DNA of 64,000 nucleotides from Sphingomonas sp. 28-63-12 (GTDB taxonomy: Bacteria > Pseudomonadota > Alphaproteobacteria > Sphingomonadales > Sphingomonadaceae), in assembly GCA_002281535.1 (NCBI GenBank), contig NCGD01000010.1, positions 1 to 64,000 of the forward strand. The letters are read 5' to 3'. Both the position numbers and the translations under genes were made by a program. Each line of letters begins with the position of its first letter. Within the stretch, counting starts at the first letter, position 1. The notes beneath the pieces were generated by a model that ran no database searches, was not told the origin of the DNA, and was given only the letters and a program-made list of their open reading frames with translations. Below are positions 46,920 to 57,026 of the stretch, one piece after another.

Positions 46920-47219
46920 TTAGGCGCGGGTACCCGACATCGGGAAGCTGCCAAACGCGCCGGCGCCGACGCTGCCGGTGATCGTGTCGCCATCGATCGT
47001 CGCTTCGCAGGTCAGGGTCATCGGCATCGGCACGGTCATCGCCATCGTCCATTTGATGGTGTTGCCGTCGACGGTGCCGTCAGTGATCTCGACCGACCCC
47101 ATCTGACCCGAGCTGGTGCCGGTCCAGGTGGCGCCATCGCTCTTGATAACCACGGTCGACGCCTGATCGCCGAGCGGGGACTTCACAACGGTATTCCAGG
47201 TGCCATCGACTGCGGCCAT
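46920..47219 (-). CDS. Small beta-rich conserved hypothetical protein
   Basis: The 99-residue protein is built of short beta strands with repeated Gly-Thr-Trp and Gly-Asp patterns: DGTWNTVVKSPLGDQAST, ATWTGTSSGQMGSVEI, NTIKWTMAMTVPMPMTLTCEATIDGD, GAFGSFPMSGTRA. It looks like a compact beta-sandwich or lipocalin-like fold. No signal peptide is visible. Similar stretches occur in sphingomonad hypothetical proteins, but no function is known. It lies 26 bases downstream of the M16 gene. Confidence 0.75.
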   Translation of the reverse strand: MAAVDGTWNTVVKSPLGDQASTVVIKSDGATWTGTSSGQMGSVEITDGTVDGNTIKWTMAMTVPMPMTLTCEATIDGDTITGSVGAGAFGSFPMSGTRA

Positions 47220-47245
47220 GATCGCTTCTCCTGTAGCTTCGGTTA

Positions 47246-50092
47246 TTACTTCACGTCCATGACGGACGCGGCGGGCACCACCTCCACCGGCAGGCCGAGC
47301 GAGTCAAGCTGGGGGCGCACGACCTTGGCGTCACCTACCACCACCCAGACAAACCTGGCTGGGTCGAGGGCGGCGCGTGCCGCAGCGTCAAGCTCGCCCA
47401 ACGTCATCGCGCGATATTTTTGCGTGATCGTCGCGTAATAATCATCGGGCCGCTTATACTGATCATTATCGAGCATCGCCGATAGCACCGCGCCGGCAGT
47501 TTCGAAATTACCCGCCAGTTCACGAGTCGCGCCGTTGATCGTGCGGGTGAATTCGGCCGGCGTGATGCCGTTGGTGCCAAGGAACTCTTTCAGGTCGCCC
47601 TGCAGCGCCTTGATCGAATCCCCAGTCCGGTCAGCCTGGACGGGCGCGTTGATGCGATAGCTGACAAGCTGTTCGGTCTGGGCGAAGCCGCCACCGGCAC
47701 CATAGGACCAATGCTTGGTCTCGCGCAGATCATAATTGATCCGCGACAGGAAATCGCCGCCGAGCACGTCATTGGCGGTGCGGACGTTGAGCAGATCGTC
47801 GCTGCCCTTGAGCGGGGTCAGCTGTCCGGCCGCGATCAGCGATTGCGGCGAATCGGGCCGATCGATCAACACGATCTTGGGCGCGGCCTGCACCGGGGAA
47901 ACGCTGAGATCCTTGACCCCCGCCGGGCCAACCCCTGCCCAGTCACCGAAGCTGCGGTTGAGCAGCGGCACGAGATCGGCGAGCGCGAGATCGGACACGA
48001 CAAACATCTTGGCCTTTTCCGGGCGGAGCCAGGCCTGCTGGAAAGCGATGAGATCATCGCGGGTCAGCTTGGCCACCGCGACTGGATCGCCGCCCTGGCC
48101 CGCCGTCTTGGCATAAGGCGATGGCCCGAACAGCAATTTCGGCAGCACGCGCCCAGCCAGCCCGCCGGGGCTGGAGAGTTCCTGCTGGATACCGGCGAGC
48201 TGGGTTGTCCGCAGCCGGGCAACCTCTTCCGGCGTGAAGGCCGGGTGTCGAACGATATCAGCAAACAGGTCAAACGCGCCTGCCGCATTGGCGCTGGGCG
48301 CATCGACGCTCAGAAATGTCCGATCCGGGCTGGCACCGGTCGAGACATTGGCACCAAGCCGCTCCTGCGCTTCGGCAAGCGCGATCGAATCGCGCGACAT
48401 CGTCCCTTCGTCGAGCATCGACAGGGTCAGCTGCTGGACGCCCAATTTGTCAGCCGGATTGGCGACCGCGCCCGCATCAAAGCTGATCAGCGCACGCGTC
48501 ACCGGCACGGCGGTGCGTTGCGCATAGACGACTTCAATGCCGTTCGAGAGCCTGGCGCGCTCAATCTTGGGGAAGACCAGATTGGCGACCGGGCCGACCA
48601 TGGGATCGGTTTCGGCGCGCGAATGGGCCGGCTTCAGATTGGGCGGCGAGACCAGCGGTTTTGGCGCAGCGGCCACGTCGGTCGATGCCTCGCGCGGCCC
48701 GGCAAGCACCGAAAGCCCGTAGACCGGGCGAGTCAGCCATGCCTGGACGGCCGCCTGGACGCTGGCCGGGGTCTGTGCGGCAAGCGCGGCGAGCTGCTTC
48801 TTGAAATAGCCCGGATCGTTCGAATAAAGTTCACCCTGCGCCAGCGCGACCGCCTTGCCACCAAAACCACCGACCGATTCGAGCCCGGCAATCCGGCGCG
48901 CCACACTGGTCGTGACGACGCGCTGGAGTTCGTCGGCGTTCGGCCCGGTCTGGATGAAATCGGCAATCAACGCGTCGAGCCGCTTGCTCGCGACATCGAC
49001 ATCGACACCGGGACGCACCACCATGACGACCTGGAATATCCCCACCTGGGCCAGTGACTGGACGTTGGCGCTCACCTGAATAGCGAGCTTTTCCTTGCGA
49101 ACCAGCGCATTGTCTAGCCGCGAGCTGGACAGCCCCCCGAGCGCCGAGGCCGCTGCCGCCAGTGCAGCCGCGTCCTTGTCATTGAGCCCGGGGACGGCCC
49201 AGGACCGCATGACCAATGCCGCACCGACACGGTCATGGATCACGTCGCTTTTCGGCGCGGCCAGCGTCGGCACCGGCGCCGCCGGCAATTCGGTTTTGGG
49301 GCCAGCCTTGATCTTGCCGAAATATTTGCCGACCAGCGCCTTGGCCCTCGCCAGATCGATGTCACCCGCCAGCACCAGCACGGCGTTGTTGGGGCCATAA
49401 TGGCTGCGGAACCAGTCCTTCACATCATCAAGGCTGGCGGCGTCGAGATCGGCGAGCGAGCCAATCACCGTGTGGCCATAAGGATGACCTGCCGGGAACA
49501 ACCCCTCGATCTGCTTGTATTGGCGAAGGCCATAGGGCTGGTTGTCGCCCTGGCGCTTTTCATTCTGGACGACGCCGCGCTGTTCATCGAGCACCTCCTG
49601 CGTCACCGCGCCGAGCAGATAGCCCATCCGGTCGCTTTCGAGGAACAATGCCTTTTCGAGCGCGGGCGTCGGCACGGTTTCGAAATAATTGGTACGATCA
49701 TAATTGGTTGTACCGTTGAGGTCGGTGGCACCGACCTGCTTCAGGGGCTCGAAGAAATCGCCCGGCGCATTTTCACTGCCGTTGAACATCAGATGCTCGA
49801 ACAGATGGGCAAAACCCGTCTTGCCCTTGGGCTCGAACTTGGAGCCGATATTGTACCAGACGCTGACGGCGACGACTGGTGCTTTGCGATCGGTGTGGAC
49901 GATGACGCGCAACCCGTTGGGCAGCGTGAACTGATCATAGGCAATGTCGACCTTCTTGATCAGATCGGCGACCGGTGCGGGCGCGACCGCGACTGTCGCC
50001 GGCGCCTGCGCCTGCGCCTGCGCACTGGCGGCGAGCGGACTGATGAGCGCGCAGAAGGCAACGCCGGACAGGGCGATCGATCGAAGATGCAT
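47246..50092 (-). CDS. M16 (pitrilysin/insulinase) family zinc peptidase, exported
   Basis: The 948-residue protein has a signal peptide (to about residue 24) and two M16 halves. The N-terminal half has the inverted zinc site HLFEH (96-100) with a downstream glutamate region (VLDEQRGVVQNEKRQ); the C-terminal half (about 510-940) lacks it and contains RLGANVSTGASPD and the family's R/Y-bearing region (YDLRETKHWSYG). Such fused pairs form a closed peptidase chamber in the periplasm. AQAQAQ after the signal is encoded by GCGCCT repeats (50002-50023). Confidence 0.93.
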   Translation of the reverse strand: MHLRSIALSGVAFCALISPLAASAQAQAQAPATVAVAPAPVADLIKKVDIAYDQFTLPNGLRVIVHTDRKAPVVAVSVWYNIGSKFEPKGKTGFAHLFEHLMFNGSENAPGDFFEPLKQVGATDLNGTTNYDRTNYFETVPTPALEKALFLESDRMGYLLGAVTQEVLDEQRGVVQNEKRQGDNQPYGLRQYKQIEGLFPAGHPYGHTVIGSLADLDAASLDDVKDWFRSHYGPNNAVLVLAGDIDLARAKALVGKYFGKIKAGPKTELPAAPVPTLAAPKSDVIHDRVGAALVMRSWAVPGLNDKDAAALAAAASALGGLSSSRLDNALVRKEKLAIQVSANVQSLAQVGIFQVVMVVRPGVDVDVASKRLDALIADFIQTGPNADELQRVVTTSVARRIAGLESVGGFGGKAVALAQGELYSNDPGYFKKQLAALAAQTPASVQAAVQAWLTRPVYGLSVLAGPREASTDVAAAPKPLVSPPNLKPAHSRAETDPMVGPVANLVFPKIERARLSNGIEVVYAQRTAVPVTRALISFDAGAVANPADKLGVQQLTLSMLDEGTMSRDSIALAEAQERLGANVSTGASPDRTFLSVDAPSANAAGAFDLFADIVRHPAFTPEEVARLRTTQLAGIQQELSSPGGLAGRVLPKLLFGPSPYAKTAGQGGDPVAVAKLTRDDLIAFQQAWLRPEKAKMFVVSDLALADLVPLLNRSFGDWAGVGPAGVKDLSVSPVQAAPKIVLIDRPDSPQSLIAAGQLTPLKGSDDLLNVRTANDVLGGDFLSRINYDLRETKHWSYGAGGGFAQTEQLVSYRINAPVQADRTGDSIKALQGDLKEFLGTNGITPAEFTRTINGATRELAGNFETAGAVLSAMLDNDQYKRPDDYYATITQKYRAMTLGELDAAARAALDPARFVWVVVGDAKVVRPQLDSLGLPVEVVPAASVMDVK

Positions 50093-50127
50093 GCGGGGTT
50101 ACCTCGTCAAGAAATTGAATTTACCTG

Positions 50128-50155
50128 ATTATAACAGGGCGATTCGCCGTGACAA
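50128..50155 (-). promoter_or_regulatory. Promoter of the M16 peptidase gene
   Basis: On the minus strand TTGTCA (50155-50150) and a consensus TATAAT (50133-50128) are 16 bases apart, pointing toward the ATG at 50092. GAGG ten bases before the ATG would be the ribosome-binding site. Confidence 0.7.
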
Positions 50156-50312
50156 CAGGCACATCGGGACCGGCCTTCGGCCAGCCCGCCCACACCGGCA
50201 GCGCCTCCCCCCGGCGCATTTCCCGGGGGCTGGCTTGCCAAAAACGCCTTCCCTGTCGAAGCGGAGTCAACGTCCGGGAGACGCGACTGCACCCTGCCGG
50301 CCATGATTACGC

Positions 50313-52469
50313 TCAGGGCCGGTAATCACGCTCCTTGTGCTTTTCGAGGTCGGCAGGATCGAACCAGACCGGCTTGGTCTTATGATCGACGAACAGCTGC
50401 ATCTGATCGGTATAATGTTTCGACTCCGGCCGCGTCGACGCCGCCCCGTAAGGCTGGATCGATTGCGACGAGACCTTGCCGGCCTTGTCCCAGGCGATGA
50501 ACATGATGAAGCTGTCGCCATGCTTCACAACCAGCCGGCCATCGGGCGCCTCGTCCCAGGTTGACGTCGCGCGCAGCACGTCCGGCCCGCCATCAAGCGG
50601 CAGATCGACCTTGCCCTGGCGCAGCCTGAGTACCGTGCCGAGCGGCGGATCGAGCTTGCCGAAATGCAGCATCAGATATTCGGCTGCGGCCTTCAGCTCG
50701 TCACGCGCATTGGGCCAGGGCTTGCGCGGATAATGGATGCGGTTGCCGACGCGCAGCAGGATCGCGGCCATCGCATCGGCCGGGCCCTTGCCGTCGTAAT
50801 TCCAGTCCCACTGCGCCATGATCTGCTTGGCATCGATCAGCAGCTTATCGCCTTTTGGATCGACCTTGTTGATGTCGTCGAACCAGCGCGCCGCCCAGCT
50901 ATATTTGCTGATGCCGGTATCATATTTGATGCGGTGGAGATCGGCGTCGGTGATCCTCGGATCGGCCCCCATCAGCTCGATCGCGCGGGTGCCGCGATTG
51001 GTGGTGTCGGTCTCGATCCCGAGCAGGGGCGAGAAATCAGCCGGGTTGAGCTCGCTCCCGGTGCCGGCCGCCTGGAAGGGCGTATTGTTGGCATTGACCA
51101 GAAACCCCGAAGCCGGGTTGATGTTCCGCGGAATCATCGCCCACGGCACCGTGCCCGACGCCAGATCGGCTGCCGTATCGCCGGGCAGGACATGGGCGTA
51201 ATCAAAGCCCGGTTTGCGGTTCAGGAATGCCGCATTGTAGAAATAGGCAATGTTGCCTGCGGCGTCACCATACAGGAAATTGGTCGCCGGAATCGCCTGC
51301 TTGGCGAGTGCCGCCTGCCATTCGGCAAAGTCGCGCGCTTTGTTGAGGCGGTAATATTCCTCGACCATGCCAAGCTGTTCGGGCGCGGCATAATGGATCG
51401 CATAGGCGCCAGTCTTGTTGATGATCACCGGGCCATGGACCGATCGATAGGCCGTACGCGGCACGGGCAGGACGAACGGGCCCCACAATTTCACATGCAG
51501 CCACACACGCTGCGTTTCGAGCGGCAGCCATTTGCCATCGAAGCGATACTGGGTGCCGTCCTTGTTCATCACGAGTTTATAGATGTCGATCAGGTCTGGC
51601 CGGTTGACGGTATTGGTCCAGCCCAATGTCTTGTTGTGCCCGAGCAACGGATAGGGCGCGCCGGGAAAGGTTGCGCCGGCAAAGTCCCAACCCTGCTTGG
51701 AATGGACCACCAGCTCATACCAGGCGACGCCGCCACGATAAGGCTGGTGCGAATTGGAAACGAGTCGGGTAAAGCCATCCGCCGAACGCTTGGGCGCGAC
51801 GACAAAGGCGTTGGAGCCGTTGAGATTGCCCTCATTGGGGTCGGCCGCGCCCGCTGGGATCGGGGCGATATCGGGCGAATCGGGATGCGCGCCGGCATTC
51901 TCAACGGGGAGCGGCTTGTCGCCGACCAAAGCGCCGAGCACCGCATCAAGGCCGAAAAAGAAGGGCGACCGCAGCACGAAACCCGCCGCGATATCCTGGC
52001 CGTTGACCGGAAACAGGTTGCGCAACCGGACTTCACCGGGGTGCGTATCGGCAAAGTGGTTGAGGCCGGCGGCATAGGCATCGAGCAGCGCGCGGACATC
52101 GGCGGGCTGCTTCATATAGTCGCGCGTCACCGTTTCGCGGGCGCGGACCAGATGAAGGGCGAAATCAATGCCGGCGCCGTCCTGGCCGAGCAGGGCCCCG
52201 GCGCGCCCGCGCGTCATCGCGACCACTTCCTGCAAGGTCGCGAAATCATCCTCGGCATGGGCATAGGCAATACCGTAACCGACATCGGCATCGCTGGTGC
52301 CAAAGACATGCGGGACGCCAAATGTGTCGCGAACGATGCGCGTGTCATAGCGGTGCGCGGGCGGCGGAGCGGCAGCGGTAGCGGTAAGCGGCTCCCACAG
52401 CGCCAGCCCGATCGCGGCGATGATCAGCAATGTCACCACCGCACCCAAACCCCGAACAACAAATCGCAT
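50313..52469 (-). CDS. Penicillin acylase family protein (Ntn-hydrolase), exported
   Basis: The 718-residue precursor has an N-terminal hydrophobic signal (about 7-25), an alpha chain, and the self-cleavage site NLNGSNAFVV, freeing Ser219 as nucleophile. The beta chain shows SNSHQPYRGGVAWYELVVHS and GHNKTLGWTNT, with catalytic Asn downstream in NANNTPF. The family covers penicillin G/V acylases, cephalosporin acylases and acyl-homoserine-lactone acylases such as PvdQ. Substrate cannot be fixed by sequence alone. It lies alone, 220 bases upstream of the M16 promoter region. Confidence 0.93.
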   Translation of the reverse strand: MRFVVRGLGAVVTLLIIAAIGLALWEPLTATAAAPPPAHRYDTRIVRDTFGVPHVFGTSDADVGYGIAYAHAEDDFATLQEVVAMTRGRAGALLGQDGAGIDFALHLVRARETVTRDYMKQPADVRALLDAYAAGLNHFADTHPGEVRLRNLFPVNGQDIAAGFVLRSPFFFGLDAVLGALVGDKPLPVENAGAHPDSPDIAPIPAGAADPNEGNLNGSNAFVVAPKRSADGFTRLVSNSHQPYRGGVAWYELVVHSKQGWDFAGATFPGAPYPLLGHNKTLGWTNTVNRPDLIDIYKLVMNKDGTQYRFDGKWLPLETQRVWLHVKLWGPFVLPVPRTAYRSVHGPVIINKTGAYAIHYAAPEQLGMVEEYYRLNKARDFAEWQAALAKQAIPATNFLYGDAAGNIAYFYNAAFLNRKPGFDYAHVLPGDTAADLASGTVPWAMIPRNINPASGFLVNANNTPFQAAGTGSELNPADFSPLLGIETDTTNRGTRAIELMGADPRITDADLHRIKYDTGISKYSWAARWFDDINKVDPKGDKLLIDAKQIMAQWDWNYDGKGPADAMAAILLRVGNRIHYPRKPWPNARDELKAAAEYLMLHFGKLDPPLGTVLRLRQGKVDLPLDGGPDVLRATSTWDEAPDGRLVVKHGDSFIMFIAWDKAGKVSSQSIQPYGAASTRPESKHYTDQMQLFVDHKTKPVWFDPADLEKHKERDYRP

Positions 52470-52711
52470 CGGTCACTCCCCCGTTTTTCTTTGAGCGAAG
52501 GTGTAGCCACGGGCTGCGACAAACGCCACGCAGCTTTGAGAAAATGCGATCGATTTCGAAATCGCTGCTCTTTTGCGGGAACGCGACGTCCGTGAGGCGA
52601 CAATGGTGGCGCTACCCTGGCGCTGGCAATAGCCAGCACCGACAAGGCTTTGACAAGCGCTGGCAAACCGTCATGCTACCATTCCTGTATCCTCAGCCCA
52701 TTGGAGTCGTG
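52470..52711 (+). other. Divergent intergenic region upstream of the acylase and the orphan protein
   Basis: No gene is recognised here. TTGACA on the plus strand (52650-52655) could be the -35 box of the 52712 gene, but the matching -10 is weak. GGAG at 52703-52706 is the ribosome-binding site of that gene. Confidence 0.4.
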
Positions 52712-54373
52712 ATGGCCGACCATGCCACCACCGACCGTCCGAAGGCCCGCCCCGGTGATTGCCCCGGCAGGGCGCTGACCGGCTTGGAGGCGGCACCGGC
52801 GGTCATGGCGCTAGGTGACGTTTCGGACATGCTGAACGGGGGAGCGCAAGTCGCGTCGCTGCGCTCGCTTGGCACGCAGCTATCGGCAGGCCCCATAGGA
52901 CAGGCCCCGATTGAATGGGCCGGCGGGCAACCGATCGGTGGTGGCCCTACTTCGGACAACGGGGTCGCGCAGCGCCGACGAATTCCGGTCCCCAACGGCC
53001 TGGGGGTTGTTGCTGTCGACGCCCCCAAGACGGTCTTTTTTGGCCCTGCGTCAGCGGTCGCCGCTCGCTACTGGGCGAAGACGCTGCCGGCTCAACCGAC
53101 CCGTGCCGACCAACTGGCGGCGATCGCCAATGCGGCGGCAACGATTGGCAATCGAATCAATCAGATTGTCGACAGTCAGTGGAATTACAACAGCGCATTG
53201 ATCGACGACGCGGCGGTGAATTTCTTCGACCCCATCCGGGTCAGGCTCGGCGGCGATTATACCGTGGGCGGCCAGATCAGGCGGCTGACGCTCGACTATC
53301 ATTTCGGCAATGCCATGGCGGGGTATGTGATCAACGTCGCCGATACCGGCCCCAACCTCAACGACAGCATGCATGACCCAAATGCAGGCGGCGCACCCGG
53401 GGCCGGGGAATATAGTTCCATCCACGCCGTGGCTGCCCATCCAGTCGGTCCATTGGCGGCCGACCTCAACGATCCCGACGCGGTGACCAAAATCGCCGGC
53501 GAGGGCGCCCGTTGGCAGGTGATCGCCAATAATGCTGCCAAGGTGCGCGACGACACGCGGATTTTTTCGAACGCAGCGGCCGACAATCTGCCCAATACGA
53601 CCGTCCGCTACGTCACATTCCCGCAATTGTGGAAATCCTGGGCGGCAACCTTTGGCAAGGTCTATGGCATAGCCGATGCGACGGTCGTGACCGCGCTGGC
53701 GGCGGCGACCGTCACCATCAAGACTCTTGCGCATCCCGACGGCGAGGCTTCGCCGGTCGGCATAACGACAAGCGACCAGATGAGCGCCGCACATGACGTT
53801 TCGGTTGATCCTGAAAAGCCTGCCAATCAAGCAGCGCTTGCGCATGAAACGGTCGGTTTGCTGAACGTGAAGATCGACGCGCTCGATTTCAGCCAGACGC
53901 TGGCGAATGCCATCGCCGCTGCCCGTGGCAGACTTCCTGCCGCCAATATTTCGTTGAACGTCGAGGGCTATGCCGGCGGGGACCAGTTTGTGTTCCTGTG
54001 CAGTGGGCCGACCGATGCGCTGGCGCCACCGGTGACGCTGCGCGCCGCGCATAGTTTCCCGGCCTATCGGCAGGCGCCGATGCTTCCGGCAATCAAGCAG
54101 GCCACACCTGCGTTTGATGATGCTGACGAACTTTATGAAAACGACGCCCGAGCATATTACGATTCGTCGATCGAAACGTTCATTGAATTTTTCGAGCAAT
54201 ATTTGAATGATCACGAGATCAACGGAGTCGATGCGGCAGCATTGGTGGCCGAGAATTTCCCCTTTTCAGTGCCGCTAAGTGCCGAAGTGGGGGGCGATAT
54301 CCCCGACGACGCCGAAATGGCACGGATGATCACTGCGTATCAGGTCGCCCATCCGCCAGCCATCGACGACTGA
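52712..54373 (+). CDS. Unassigned 553-residue protein, N-terminus resembling injection-system cargo
   Basis: GGAG five bases upstream supports the ATG at 52712. There is no signal peptide or membrane helix. Residues 36-61 (DVSDMLNGGAQVASL, then RSLGTQLSAGP) and VAQRR at 85-89 recall the short leader repeats (LxxxSPxVxxLxxLQ.., VVQR) seen in DUF4157-linked cargo of extracellular contractile injection systems. The middle (about 130-330) has NxxNQIVDSQWNYNS, DYHFGNAMAGYVINVADTGPN and histidine-bearing SSIHAVAAHPVG; the C-terminus is acidic and helical (SSIETFIEFFEQYLND). No family or catalytic site is recognised. It is a single gene between the acylase and clpB. Confidence 0.8.
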   Translation: MADHATTDRPKARPGDCPGRALTGLEAAPAVMALGDVSDMLNGGAQVASLRSLGTQLSAGPIGQAPIEWAGGQPIGGGPTSDNGVAQRRRIPVPNGLGVVAVDAPKTVFFGPASAVAARYWAKTLPAQPTRADQLAAIANAAATIGNRINQIVDSQWNYNSALIDDAAVNFFDPIRVRLGGDYTVGGQIRRLTLDYHFGNAMAGYVINVADTGPNLNDSMHDPNAGGAPGAGEYSSIHAVAAHPVGPLAADLNDPDAVTKIAGEGARWQVIANNAAKVRDDTRIFSNAAADNLPNTTVRYVTFPQLWKSWAATFGKVYGIADATVVTALAAATVTIKTLAHPDGEASPVGITTSDQMSAAHDVSVDPEKPANQAALAHETVGLLNVKIDALDFSQTLANAIAAARGRLPAANISLNVEGYAGGDQFVFLCSGPTDALAPPVTLRAAHSFPAYRQAPMLPAIKQATPAFDDADELYENDARAYYDSSIETFIEFFEQYLNDHEINGVDAAALVAENFPFSVPLSAEVGGDIPDDAEMARMITAYQVAHPPAIDD

Positions 54374-54391
54374 ACGACATTCGGCCCGTCA

Positions 54392-54419
54392 CTTGTGTTG
54401 CAAATCGGCAACACTATAT
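54392..54419 (+). promoter_or_regulatory. Heat-shock (sigma32/RpoH) promoter of clpB with internal palindrome
   Basis: CTTG (54392-54395) and ACTATAT (54413-54419) are 17 bases apart and fit the alphaproteobacterial RpoH pattern CTTG-N17-CYTATNT at all but one position. A perfect seven-base inverted repeat, GTGTTGC/GCAACAC with a six-base loop, fills the spacer (54395-54414). Confidence 0.75.
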
Positions 54420-54446
54420 TGCTTGGAAAGGTAGGGACTTTCAGCA

Positions 54447-57026
54447 ATGAACCTCGAAAAATTCACTGATCGCGCCAAGGGTTTTCTCCAGTCGGCGCAA
54501 ACTGTTGCCATCCGCATGAGCCACCAGCGGATCGGGCCGGAACATCTGCTCAAGGCGCTGCTCGAGGACGAACAGGGCCTTGCGTCGGGACTGATCAAGG
54601 CAGCCGGCGGTGATCCGGCGCGTGCGCTGAGTGAAACCGATCTGGCGCTCGGCAAGGTGCCGGCAGTCTCGGGCAGCGGCGCGCAGCAGGCACCGGGGCT
54701 CGACAATGATGCCGTCCGGCTGCTCGATCAGGCCGAGCAGGTCGCGCAGAAAGCGGGCGACAGCTATGTGACGGTCGAGCGGCTGCTGGTTGCGCTGGCG
54801 CTGTCACTCAATACCGTCGCTGGCAAGGCGATCAAGGCATCGGGTGCCACGCCTGAGGGTATCAACGCCGCGATCAACGAGCTGCGCAAGGGCCGCACCG
54901 CCGACACGGCCGGTGCCGAGGACCGCTACGACGCGCTCAAGAAATTTGCGCGTGACCTGACCCAGGCGGCGCGCGACGGTAAGCTCGATCCGGTGATCGG
55001 CCGCGACGAGGAAATCCGCCGTACCATCCAGATCCTCGCCCGTCGCACCAAGAACAACCCAGTGCTGATCGGCGAGCCCGGCGTCGGCAAGACCGCGATT
55101 GCCGAGGGCCTCGCGATTCGGATCGCCAATGGCGATGTACCCGATACGCTCAAAGGGCGGCGGCTGATGGCGCTCGATCTCGGCAGCCTGGTCGCGGGCG
55201 CCAAATATCGCGGCGAGTTCGAGGAACGGCTGAAAGGCGTGCTCGACGAGGTGCAGGCCGCCGAGGGCGATATCGTGCTTTTCATCGACGAGATGCATCA
55301 GCTGATCGGTGCCGGCAAATCAGAGGGCGCAATGGATGCATCGAACTTGCTGAAGCCTGCACTGGCGCGCGGCGAACTGCACTGCGTCGGCGCGACCACG
55401 CTCGACGAATATCGCAAGCATGTCGAGAAAGACCCAGCACTGCAGCGGCGCTTCCAGCCGGTGTTCGTCGGCGAGCCGACCGTGCCCGACACGGTCAGCA
55501 TCCTGCGCGGCCTGAAGGAGAAATATGAGCTGCACCACGGTGTGCGGATCACCGATGCAGCGATCGTCGCGGCGGCAACCCTTTCCAATCGCTATATCAC
55601 CGATCGCTTTCTGCCCGACAAGGCAATCGATCTGATGGACGAGGCGGCGAGCCGCATCCGCATGGAAGTGGAAAGCAAGCCCGAGGAGATCGAGACGCTC
55701 GACCGGCGGATCATCCAGCTCAAGATCGAGCGGGAGGCGCTGAAGCGCGAAACCGATGCGGCATCGAAGGACCGGCTGATTACGCTGGAGGGTGAGCTCG
55801 CCAATCTGGAGCAGCAATCCGCCGAACTGACCCAGCGTTGGCAGGCCGAGAAGGACAAGATCGCCGGTGAGGCCCGGATCAAGGAGCAGCTCGATGCGGC
55901 CCGGCTCGAGGTCGAACAAGCGCAGCGCGCCGGGGATCTCGGCAAGATGGCTGAGCTCAATTACGGCACCATTCCGGCGCTGCAGAAACAGCTCGATGAA
56001 GCGCAGGGCCAGACCCAGGGCGCGATGCTCCGCGAGGAAGTGACGGCGGAGGATATCGCCGGAGTCGTCGCGCGCTGGACCGGGATTCCGGTCGAACGGA
56101 TGATGGAGGGTGAGCGCGACAAGTTGCTCCAGATGGAGGAGACGATCGGCAAGCGCGTGATCGGCCAGAAGGAAGCCGTACGCGCGGTTTCGACCGCGGT
56201 CCGGCGTGCGCGGGCAGGGTTGCAGGACCCGAACCGGCCGCTCGGTTCCTTCCTGTTCCTGGGGCCAACCGGGGTGGGCAAGACCGAGCTGACCAAGGCG
56301 CTCGCCGAATTCCTGTTCGACGACCCCGCCGCGATGGTGCGCATCGACATGAGCGAGTTCATGGAGAAGCACGCGGTAGCGCGGCTGATCGGCGCGCCGC
56401 CGGGCTATGTCGGCTATGAAGAGGGCGGTGTGCTGACTGAGGCGGTCCGGCGGCGGCCCTATCAGGTGATCCTGTTCGACGAGGTCGAAAAGGCGCATGG
56501 CGACGTGTTCAACGTGCTGTTGCAGGTGCTCGACGATGGCCGTTTGACCGATGGCCAGGGTCGGACGGTCGATTTCACCAATACGATCATCGTGCTCACC
56601 TCAAATCTGGGGAGCCAGTATCTGACCGCGCTTGAGGACGGACAGGACGTGTCCACTGTCGAGCCGCAGGTGATGGAGATGGTTCGCGCGCATTTCCGCC
56701 CGGAATTTCTCAACCGGCTCGACGAAATCGTGCTGTTCCACCGGCTCGGTCAGAGCGAGATGGCACCGATCGTCGACATCCAGGTCGAGCGGGTCCGCAA
56801 ATTGCTGGCCGAGCGCAAGGTGACGATCGCGCTGACCGATGCTGCGCGCACCTGGCTCGGGCGGGTCGGCTATGATCCCGTCTATGGCGCCCGCCCACTC
56901 AAGCGCGCGGTTCAGCGCTATCTGCAGGACCCGCTCGCGGATCTGATCCTGTCAGGGGCGGTGAAGGATGGGGCGACGATTCACGCCGATGAGGGCGACG
57001 GAGCGCTGGCGATCAGCGTGACCTGA
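54447..57026 (+). CDS. clpB: ATP-dependent chaperone ClpB
   Basis: ClpB is the ring-forming disaggregase that works with DnaK on heat-damaged proteins. The 859-residue protein has the N-terminal Clp repeats (about 1-145), first AAA+ domain with Walker [14 protein letters not shown], the M-domain coiled coil (about 405-525) that separates ClpB from ClpA/ClpC, and a second AAA+ domain with [13 protein letters not shown]. An RpoH-type promoter lies upstream. Confidence 0.98.
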   Translation: MNLEKFTDRAKGFLQSAQTVAIRMSHQRIGPEHLLKALLEDEQGLASGLIKAAGGDPARALSETDLALGKVPAVSGSGAQQAPGLDNDAVRLLDQAEQVAQKAGDSYVTVERLLVALALSLNTVAGKAIKASGATPEGINAAINELRKGRTADTAGAEDRYDALKKFARDLTQAARDGKLDPVIGRDEEIRRTIQILARRTKNNPVLIGEPGVGKTAIAEGLAIRIANGDVPDTLKGRRLMALDLGSLVAGAKYRGEFEERLKGVLDEVQAAEGDIVLFIDEMHQLIGAGKSEGAMDASNLLKPALARGELHCVGATTLDEYRKHVEKDPALQRRFQPVFVGEPTVPDTVSILRGLKEKYELHHGVRITDAAIVAAATLSNRYITDRFLPDKAIDLMDEAASRIRMEVESKPEEIETLDRRIIQLKIEREALKRETDAASKDRLITLEGELANLEQQSAELTQRWQAEKDKIAGEARIKEQLDAARLEVEQAQRAGDLGKMAELNYGTIPALQKQLDEAQGQTQGAMLREEVTAEDIAGVVARWTGIPVERMMEGERDKLLQMEETIGKRVIGQKEAVRAVSTAVRRARAGLQDPNRPLGSFLFLGPTGVGKTELTKALAEFLFDDPAAMVRIDMSEFMEKHAVARLIGAPPGYVGYEEGGVLTEAVRRRPYQVILFDEVEKAHGDVFNVLLQVLDDGRLTDGQGRTVDFTNTIIVLTSNLGSQYLTALEDGQDVSTVEPQVMEMVRAHFRPEFLNRLDEIVLFHRLGQSEMAPIVDIQVERVRKLLAERKVTIALTDAARTWLGRVGYDPVYGARPLKRAVQRYLQDPLADLILSGAVKDGATIHADEGDGALAISVT

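Noticed and set aside
50664-52595. Plus-strand open frame of about 640 codons opposite the penicillin acylase gene
   Set aside because: The acylase on the other strand has a signal peptide, a cleavage site and conserved motifs; this frame is its shadow.
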